Positions 8,201-13,013 of a DNA stretch of 13,013 nt are shown piece by piece. Under the pieces are notes generated by a model that did no database searches, had not been told where the DNA came from, and worked only from the letters and a program-made list of their open reading frames with translations. This DNA comes from Candidatus Thorarchaeota archaeon. Lineage in GTDB: Archaea > Asgardarchaeota > Thorarchaeia > Thorarchaeales > Thorarchaeaceae. Location of the stretch: positions 1 to 13,013 of the forward strand of contig RDOF01000060.1 in assembly GCA_011365025.1 (NCBI GenBank), read 5' to 3'. Position 1 is the stretch's first letter, and every line of letters begins with the position of its first letter. The position numbers and the translations under genes are program-made.

Positions 8201-9574
8201 AGCTTCTTTGGAGGCTTTGGAGATGCCGGTGGCATGGGCGATATTGGAGGAGGAATGGGATTTCCACTTGCACAGGATGACAGCGGAGGAATATCGCTCG
8301 GGTCAGGTTTTGACCTAGGAAGCCTTGGAGACCTAACGGGACTGTTAGATGCATTTCGTCTAACAACATTCTCTGGGCTTTCCAACATGAAGAAGATGAT
8401 GGCGGCCCAAGGCCTCGACTTGGTTGAAACGCCTGGGATGGACCTCGATGAAGGCCTGCTAAGCCAATTCTCTGCGGTCTTTATTTTCAGCCCTACTGAG
8501 GAGTTCAATAGCACCGAAGTTGACGTGCTTAGGAAGTACACGAGAGAGGGCGGTAAGATTGTAATCTTTGGGGACAAAGATGGCACCGCGAATCTGACTG
8601 GCATTAACAACTTGGTTTTGCCCTTCGGATACTCTATGCAGGGAGAGCATTCACAAGAGAATACAACCAACATCGTGACAGGAACGCTACTCGGAAATAG
8701 CGTCGACTCCATCTGGCTTGGCGGGGGCACCTACATCCTGGGTAATCAGTCCTTATCTACTGCCTTCGTAGATGGAAAGCCCGTTGTCCTTCTTGATGAT
8801 TCAAGGCCAGAGATAGCTCTCTTCGGGTCCTCGAGAATCTTCATGAACAAGAACCTTGTGAAGTGCAATAATTCAATCGTGCTAAGCAACCTGATAACCT
8901 ATCTATTGAGAAACACGCTGTCGGGAGTGGCAACACTAGCCGAGGATACATACCTATACGAGGCCGGAAAGAGTGTCTACCTCAATCTCGTTGTTACAGA
9001 CTATTATGGCCGACGTGTTAATGACTTGTTTGTTGCGATAGCCTTTGAGCTACCGAATGGCACTCTTGCCTTCTTCATTGCAGGCTTTGTCGAGAATGGA
9101 CTCTACTCATCTCAGTTCACTCCAAGCTATTGGACATCATCAGGCAGGATTAATGGAATCTTTGTGATATTGGGAGGAGAGGACTACGCCAATACCTATG
9201 CAGGCATAGGCTTTGAGTTGTACGAGCCGAGTGCCACAACAGGAATACAGCCACCCTTTAGACTACTTACTATGGCTCAAATCGCATTCCTTGCTGCCGG
9301 AGGAATCTTCGGTTCACTGATTCTAAGCCTAGTATACAACAGGAGAGCCAAACGCAAGAAGATGCGCATTATAGAGATTGAACCAGAGATAGTGAGAGAG
9401 ATTGACAATACGCTAAACGCACTGCTTGCCGCCTTCACGCAGATCGAGCAGCTCATCCAGCGCGAGGACCTAGACAGAGTCCAAAAGATTGAGTCCTTGA
9501 GAGGTCTCATGGAAGGGCTAGAAGAAGGACAGAAGCTATTCAAGAAGGTTAGCGATAGAGTAGGAGGTGTCTAG
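5210..9574 (+). CDS. Membrane-anchored subtilisin-family (S8) protease with GldG/OST48-like C-terminal region
   Basis: Large extracellular serine protease, 1454 residues. A signal peptide or anchor (basic TRTNLLRR, then a hydrophobic stretch) is followed by a region like the I9 propeptide (~45-125) and the S8 domain (~145-470). The triad is visible: Asp172 (LDTGVD), His215 (GHGTYAA) and Ser413 (TTSAAAA). The oxyanion position reads AAGDDGP, so Asp309 replaces the usual Asn, and Gly before Thr-Ser is Thr. A Gly/Leu-rich insertion (~373-396) precedes the serine. A long beta-rich, sequon-rich region follows. Residues ~984-1229 form an alpha/beta domain (MMLVDTS; FIFSPTEEF; GGKIVIFGD; IALFGSSRIF) resembling GldG/IFT52/OST48, with a second Gly-rich insertion near its start, then a beta-sandwich (~1235-1345), a membrane helix (1355-1378), RRAKRKK and a charged coiled coil inside the cell. 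GTG 5210 is preferred for its Shine-Dalgarno; TTG 5192 would add six residues. The S8 call is firm; the C-terminal family assignment is from pattern memory. Confidence 0.88.
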   Translation: MTRTNLLRRSAIGLTVLVLVMIVSFSPIVTTLSVLPDQTSDSPVTRIDDALLDDMNSDNEVDILLTYNEAASEYKARAAIQLIDRSARIIETFKDLNMLRVKLIGSSIGSLARLDFITGIWSNEPREISTTGDSYVVSSLSSQYQAAIDLIGGRGLWEQGFNGTGVVIAVLDTGVDSTHPDLDDFDDNASTSDTKVAASASFSEGDTLPTDIIGHGTYAASIAAGTGNSSEGLYAGIAPGATILSAKVTLGGLLASPSWIVSGIEWAASRGADIILLPFNTFGAPGDAVSVAVREAAEKGIFVVSAAGDDGPDYLTIMSPGGSAAAFTVGAYDTEKQEIPDFSGRGPSLDMLTKPDLVAPGVGIVGARMGSSLAGLGFGSFDLGALGGLSGLLGGDSTSEELDDYYQVDDTTSAAAAITAGAAAILMQAFDRATPIALGNVLRDTATETGYGANDGGAGLLNLQAAFNYLQTRQDPISPHSRTTGTSQLALGIVTAAGTEASTILLMSSYGTTVAAVDTRASQDTSIHILMGMFALRWGNRSPTNFMEFDVKSELHYTGLGSGNFGYNRQVGVLSYDDEIYVVLIVESYNLTTYSPLPLSGFKVTPYILNLGQNPVDNVSLFLSYSLDLFSDGEDDHGKYSLRTQEVFVYSQSEELDSFYFGLNSSIPLSAFEIGNSSEISSHISDDNLTGTTTFDGAVGLGLKWHFGELPINEPANVSIAMGFGENRTVLDSSILAQWDVEPPSSVADEGDLIIVEADIPRIAEMGQQYVTRSVMINVGGNSTQATGAFLVAKEEEDGLSIFSRVFTFDELKPFHGEVLTTTWSPEKMGINTAAWIAAPDFALVVQLLLGGVDILNLVNLLDNFLLRDLFVIEPIPSTSVFPKQLPFAPFDITFPADFGLYTFLVATTESLGNLTVQKYGNASDWGNVTLPSADSVEGYYNFSLFLLAPPITIDGYHRCDYVIDTDAGWTSNITLERNLRYPRAMMLVDTSHGGGLSFFGGFGDAGGMGDIGGGMGFPLAQDDSGGISLGSGFDLGSLGDLTGLLDAFRLTTFSGLSNMKKMMAAQGLDLVETPGMDLDEGLLSQFSAVFIFSPTEEFNSTEVDVLRKYTREGGKIVIFGDKDGTANLTGINNLVLPFGYSMQGEHSQENTTNIVTGTLLGNSVDSIWLGGGTYILGNQSLSTAFVDGKPVVLLDDSRPEIALFGSSRIFMNKNLVKCNNSIVLSNLITYLLRNTLSGVATLAEDTYLYEAGKSVYLNLVVTDYYGRRVNDLFVAIAFELPNGTLAFFIAGFVENGLYSSQFTPSYWTSSGRINGIFVILGGEDYANTYAGIGFELYEPSATTGIQPPFRLLTMAQIAFLAAGGIFGSLILSLVYNRRAKRKKMRIIEIEPEIVREIDNTLNALLAAFTQIEQLIQREDLDRVQKIESLRGLMEGLEEGQKLFKKVSDRVGGV
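6350..6388 (+). repeat. Gly/Leu motif, copy 1 (in S8 domain)
   Basis: Encodes FDLGALGGLSGLL (residues 381-393 of the protease) in an insertion shortly before the catalytic serine. Copy 2 at 8309-8347 matches at 10 of 13 residues while most codons differ at synonymous positions, so the similarity is at protein level. Confidence 0.6.
8309..8347 (+). repeat. Gly/Leu motif, copy 2 (in GldG-like domain)
   Basis: Encodes FDLGSLGDLTGLL (residues 1034-1046 of the protease) at the end of a longer Gly-rich insertion in the GldG/OST48-like domain. It lies about 650 residues after copy 1. Confidence 0.6.
9563..9569 (+). promoter_or_regulatory. Strong ribosome binding site of the second ATPase gene
   Basis: GGAGGTG lies 5 nt before ATG 9575, inside the 3' end of the protease gene. 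It is close to the full archaeal consensus and is the strongest Shine-Dalgarno of the operon, which suggests efficient initiation of the second ATPase. Confidence 0.75.
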
Positions 9575-10564
9575 ATGTCTGACGTCGAAACGAAGGCAGA
9601 ACGTGAAATTGACATCAAAGACCTCAAGGTTGCCTTTGGTGATTTCTATGCGCTCAAAGGAGTTTCATTCTTTGCCAACAAAAAGGAGTTTCTGGGCATC
9701 ATTGGTGCCTCGGGAGCAGGCAAGACCACTGTTCTCCGCGTTCTCACAGGACAGATAGGTCCGACCTCTGGGCAGGCCTTTGTTGGCGGCTATGATGTGA
9801 CCAAGAAGAGCAACCTCATCAGCCTTCTCGTGGGGTATGTCCCACAGCTGGAACACCTAAGCCTCTACTATGACTTTACTGCGCTTCAGAACGCCGAGTT
9901 CTTTGGCAGATGTTTTGGGATGCGACCCAAAGAGATTGAGGAGCGGGCTCGAAATGTTCTGACGATTCTTGGTTTTGATGAGGAACTCATGACAAAGGCG
10001 GTGAAGAGGCTCTCTGGAGGCGAGAGAAAGCGAGTTTCTATTTGTCTGGGGATGATACATGACCCACCGGTACTGCTTCTCGATGAACCCACGACTGGTC
10101 TGGATGCCCACCTCAGGCATGAGACCCTGAACTACCTGAAGGAGCTCAACTACGAACTGGGAACAACTATGGTCATCATCTCGCACGACCTCGAGATAGT
10201 TGACTATTGTACCCGAGTCTGCCTGCTTGAGGACGGTCTCATCAGCCAGTTTGGAACTCCAGAGGAGTTGATTTCCACCTTGCCCGGTAAAGGTGAAAGC
10301 GTAAGGCTTGTTCTTCCAAAAATGACGACACGCATCATGGAACAAGTGATGTCTATTCCCGGTGTAGAGTATGTTGCCGCAGCGGGACGAAATGCGGTCA
10401 AGCTTTTCATTGATAATCCCAACAAGCAGATTCTTCCGATTATTGAAACGCTCAATGAGATGGGAATTCCCTTTGATGAGATTTCCCTAGTAGAGAGCGA
10501 TTTCTTTGACTACTTCCAGGTAAAGCCCTGGAAAGACAATGGTGAAGGAGAGAGAACTCCATGA
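9575..10564 (+). CDS. ABC transporter ATPase (second)
   Basis: Cytoplasmic ATP-binding subunit of an ABC-2 type transporter, 329 residues, a normal length for the family. Walker A is GASGAGKTT (44-52), the Q-loop segment is in YVPQLEHL, the signature is LSGGERKR (146-153), Walker B is LLLDE (D170/E171) followed by TTGLD, and the switch histidine is H204 in IISHDLE. After the ATPase core, residues ~217-329 form the C-terminal region usual in this group (GTPEELI, then a small alpha/beta domain). It lacks the N-terminal extension of the ATPase encoded at 3508. The ATG directly follows the protease stop with no gap and has a strong Shine-Dalgarno; its stop overlaps the next ATG (ATGA). The likely role is to pair with the first ATPase as a heterodimer on the permease, or to serve a second permease not in the window. 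Confidence 0.93.
   Translation: MSDVETKAEREIDIKDLKVAFGDFYALKGVSFFANKKEFLGIIGASGAGKTTVLRVLTGQIGPTSGQAFVGGYDVTKKSNLISLLVGYVPQLEHLSLYYDFTALQNAEFFGRCFGMRPKEIEERARNVLTILGFDEELMTKAVKRLSGGERKRVSICLGMIHDPPVLLLDEPTTGLDAHLRHETLNYLKELNYELGTTMVIISHDLEIVDYCTRVCLLEDGLISQFGTPEELISTLPGKGESVRLVLPKMTTRIMEQVMSIPGVEYVAAAGRNAVKLFIDNPNKQILPIIETLNEMGIPFDEISLVESDFFDYFQVKPWKDNGEGERTP
10541..10550 (+). promoter_or_regulatory. Ribosome binding site of the propeller/TSP3 gene
   Basis: GGTGAAGGAG precedes ATG 10561 by 10 nt. Together with the ATGA overlap it supports this start and translational coupling to the second ATPase. Confidence 0.45.
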
Positions 10565-13013
10565 AACGAGATAAGATAATCCTGGTGTTATTGTGTGCCT
10601 GCGTTCTGGTTGGGCTTCAAGCCCTATCTGGAGACCCCGCAGGGCAGCCTCTTACCATCATACAGGACAGGCCTGGTGCAGTAGTCGCTGAGATCGCTCC
10701 CTTCGACATAGCGATTGTATGGTCCAATAACACTGGAGGGCAGGTCGTTGATATCGTCGTTGACAATTTTGATGGAGATGTTTACGATGAGGTGGCAGTG
10801 GTCACTCAAGCCGGAGTGCTACAGCTCTATGACCATACTGGAAACCGCCTCTGGAGCAGGAATCTTGCATCTCCGGCCCATGCTATTGCCGCTCTTGACA
10901 GAGATGCAGATGGAGAGATGGAGATTGTGGTGGGAACCGATGACGGATTTGTGGTGATAACAGCAGCCCAGGCCGTTCTTGCCGATGTTTCCCTTCCAAA
11001 TCCAGTGCAGGCCGTGGATTCTGGAGACCTCGACCTAGACACCTTTGACGAGGTCTTTATTGGATGTGATGACAACCATCTCTATACCTATGAGGCCGAT
11101 GGCACCTATATCTGGGAGTATGCCAGTAATGGGCCAATCACTCATGTGCTGGCCGCTGATGTGGACCTTGACGGTCGTGCAGAGGTGCTTGTTGGTTCCT
11201 CAGCAGGAAGGTTCGCTCTGATCGAGACTACAGGCTCTGCCACCATCGCCGTAGACAAGGCAGATGCCATCACGGGTGTGGCGGCAGGAGACCTCCTGAC
11301 GGGTGGAAACCTTGAGGTGGCTTTTGGTACTGCGGGCGGTGACCTTGTCGTGTACCGCAGCACGGGCACTCCTGAATACACCATCCCCCATGATGATGCA
11401 GTAACTGCCTTGCACATTGGGCAGCTTGTCTCTGCCGGCTTTGAGGAGATGGCCATTGGCACTGCCGGGAACGAACTGCGAGTCTATGCTGGTTCGAGCG
11501 TTCTGCAGTGGAATAAGACTCTGGCAGGCCAGGTGAACAGCATCCACTTTGCCAACGTCGGGGGACTCCCAAACAGCCAGCTCATCTCTGGGACTGGCGC
11601 AGGGACCCTCAATGTCTACAATGCTACTGGCTACCGGGTGGTCCAGACGACCATCGGCACATTTCAGGGAATCACCGAAATCGGCGACATCGACAGCAAC
11701 GGGAATAGCGAGTATGCCACAGGAGCCAATAACGGCATTATCAACGTCTATGGGAGGGACCTAGACAAGGATGGTTTGGCGGATGCGCGAGAGACACTTA
11801 TTGACCTCACAAACCCTGCAGACCCAGACTCGGACTCTGATAATTTGGATGATGGCGAAGAGGTCCTGCAGTACGACACAAATCCCAACTACTGGGACTC
11901 CGACTATGACAAGCTCAGCGATTTCGCTGAGATTCGCACCCATGGAACAGACCCCAACGATGCTGATTCCGACGATGACCTTCTCACTGACTGGCAGGAG
12001 ATCTACCTCGGGACGGACCCCAATGACGATGATTCGGATGGAGACAGGCTGACTGACTTCGAGGAGAACAATGTTACTCTTACAGACCCGCTTGATGCTG
12101 ACACGAACAGTAACGGCATCAATGATGGAAATGACGATAATGATGGCGATGGCCTAACAAATCTACAGGAAGTGCGCCTCACCCTCACGGACCCCAATGA
12201 TGTTGACTCGTCTGTTCCTAAAAATGGCATATCTGACTACTACGATGATGAGGATGGTGACAACCTAGCTAACTGGAAGGAGATCCAGGTTGGTTCGGAC
12301 CCGCTTGATCCTGATTCGGATGATGACTTGCTTCTCGACGGTGCGGAGGTCAAGATCTGGAAGTCCAGCCCCACGAATCCGGACACAGATGGAGACGATT
12401 TGACCGACTTCGAGGAAGTCATGATTGTTGGCTCGAACCCCACCAAGGCGGACACTGACGAAGACACCCTGTCGGACTATGAAGAATATGTCACCTACGG
12501 GACCAACGTCACAAATGCCGATTCGGATTATGATGGTTTGGAAGATGCCGACGAGATTAATGAGTACTATACGGACCCTCTGAATTGGGACTCGGACGGA
12601 GACACGCTGTCGGACGGCGATGAAGTCCTTGTACATGGTACCGACCCCAACTCGGTTGACACGGATTTGGACACGCTTACGGATGATTATGAGCTAGCCG
12701 CCAATCCCTATGTAACGAATCCGAAAAAGGCGGACAGCGATGGAGATACAATAAACGACGCTCTCGAGGTGCTTACCTACTTTACCAACCCCAATAGCGT
12801 GGATACTGATGGCGACCTGATTCGGGACAACCATGAGATTCAGTACATGGCCTTTGGCTTCGACCCCACAGACCCAACCTCCTGGGGGCAGCCTGAGAGC
12901 GACTATGACTATGATGCTGATGGAGACAACCTTACGAATGGACAGGAGATTTACCTCACTCGAACACATCCAGGTAGAGCTGACTCGGACCTTGACTCAA
13001 TCACAGATGACCT
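10561..13013 (+). CDS. Secreted beta-propeller protein with thrombospondin type 3-like repeats (runs off right edge)
   Basis: An open frame of 817 codons reaches the window end without a stop, so the C-terminus is missing. The ATG overlaps the preceding stop (ATGA). Residues 1 to ~24 are a signal peptide (MKRDK, then a hydrophobic core). Residues ~50-399 are seven full repeats of about 44 residues plus a partial eighth, of the FG-GAP/VCBS-like propeller type (for example DLDLDTFDEVFIGCDDNHLY, DVDLDGRAEVLVGSSAGR); several have DxDxDG-like loops. The N-terminal IVWSNN strand could complete the partial last repeat, giving an eight-bladed closed ring. From residue 400 on come at least 19 Asp-rich units of about 22-23 residues (DSDGDxLTDxEE...TDP). 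In known proteins such units bind calcium and form stiff rods. A surface location is expected, probably with a C-terminal anchor beyond the window. It is the last visible member of the ABC/protease operon and could be its substrate or partner; this is inference. Confidence 0.85.
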   Translation, partial: MKRDKIILVLLCACVLVGLQALSGDPAGQPLTIIQDRPGAVVAEIAPFDIAIVWSNNTGGQVVDIVVDNFDGDVYDEVAVVTQAGVLQLYDHTGNRLWSRNLASPAHAIAALDRDADGEMEIVVGTDDGFVVITAAQAVLADVSLPNPVQAVDSGDLDLDTFDEVFIGCDDNHLYTYEADGTYIWEYASNGPITHVLAADVDLDGRAEVLVGSSAGRFALIETTGSATIAVDKADAITGVAAGDLLTGGNLEVAFGTAGGDLVVYRSTGTPEYTIPHDDAVTALHIGQLVSAGFEEMAIGTAGNELRVYAGSSVLQWNKTLAGQVNSIHFANVGGLPNSQLISGTGAGTLNVYNATGYRVVQTTIGTFQGITEIGDIDSNGNSEYATGANNGIINVYGRDLDKDGLADARETLIDLTNPADPDSDSDNLDDGEEVLQYDTNPNYWDSDYDKLSDFAEIRTHGTDPNDADSDDDLLTDWQEIYLGTDPNDDDSDGDRLTDFEENNVTLTDPLDADTNSNGINDGNDDNDGDGLTNLQEVRLTLTDPNDVDSSVPKNGISDYYDDEDGDNLANWKEIQVGSDPLDPDSDDDLLLDGAEVKIWKSSPTNPDTDGDDLTDFEEVMIVGSNPTKADTDEDTLSDYEEYVTYGTNVTNADSDYDGLEDADEINEYYTDPLNWDSDGDTLSDGDEVLVHGTDPNSVDTDLDTLTDDYELAANPYVTNPKKADSDGDTINDALEVLTYFTNPNSVDTDGDLIRDNHEIQYMAFGFDPTDPTSWGQPESDYDYDADGDNLTNGQEIYLTRTHPGRADSDLDSITDD
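11758..13013 (+). repeat. Tandem Asp-rich (TSP3-like) coding repeats
   Basis: About 19 diverged tandem units of roughly 66-69 bp encode the pattern D-x-D-x-D-x-L-x-D-x-x-E followed by TDP or TNP. Two short, degenerate units (near 12100-12140 and 12200-12250, including SVPKNGISDYYDDE) break the regular spacing, and a longer one near 12830-12910 contains SWGQPES. The array continues beyond the window. The units are conserved as protein rather than as DNA. Confidence 0.85.

Noticed and set aside
8185..8730. 181-codon minus-strand open frame rich in Pro and Ser
   Set aside because: It is antisense to the protease; its composition is explained by the Gly-rich coding strand and it shows no domain or ribosome binding site.
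9857..10345. 162-codon minus-strand open frame
   Set aside because: It is antisense to a fully intact ABC ATPase and has no recognisable content.
10594..10605. Cysteines at residues 12 and 14 of the propeller protein as a lipobox
   Set aside because: The LCAC context and short preceding hydrophobic stretch do not fit a lipoprotein signal well; an ordinary signal peptide is simpler.
11758..13013. Possible CRISPR or DNA satellite because of the periodic GAC/GAT-rich pattern
   Set aside because: The units are variable, contiguous and in frame, and encode calcium-binding repeats; there are no identical repeats with unique spacers.

Overview
The window most likely comes from an archaeon, and an Asgard lineage such as Thorarchaeota is plausible. 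The reasons are Shine-Dalgarno elements of the GGAGGTGAT type, tightly packed genes with GTG/ATG starts, large N-glycosylation-rich surface proteins anchored by a C-terminal helix, and a domain layout resembling the GldG/IFT52/OST48 group. This placement is inferred from style and content; no marker gene is present.

Left part (1-2116, minus strand): one open frame without a stop enters from the left edge. It is the first 705 codons of a cytoplasmic protein resembling six-hairpin glycosidases (beta-sandwich followed by an alpha/alpha barrel). A 194-bp gap (2117-2310) separates it from a divergent plus-strand operon and holds AT-rich promoter candidates and a 6-bp inverted repeat.

Right part (2311-13013, plus strand): five genes are packed with gaps of 0-9 bp or a 4-bp overlap. 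In order they are an ABC-2 type permease, an ABC ATPase with an unrecognised ~247-residue N-terminal extension, a 1454-residue membrane-anchored subtilisin-family (S8) protease, a second ABC ATPase, and a secreted protein running off the right edge. That last protein has a beta-propeller followed by at least 19 thrombospondin type 3-like calcium-binding repeats.

The most interesting point is the protease. After its S8 domain and a long beta-rich region it carries an alpha/beta domain, a beta-sandwich and a C-terminal membrane helix that resemble the GldG / IFT52 / OST48 group. In Bacteroidetes, GldG is the auxiliary subunit of the GldA-GldF ABC complex. The operon can therefore be read as a Gld-like ABC complex whose GldG-like subunit is fused to an extracellular protease, encoded with a large calcium-binding surface protein. 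The S8 site keeps Asp/His/Ser but has Asp at the oxyanion-hole Asn position. A 13-residue Gly/Leu motif occurs in two distant insertions of the same protein. How the parts work together is inference: a membrane machine driven by two different ATPases could control, export or reposition a surface protease and its neighbour. No RNA genes, CRISPR arrays or mobile elements were seen.
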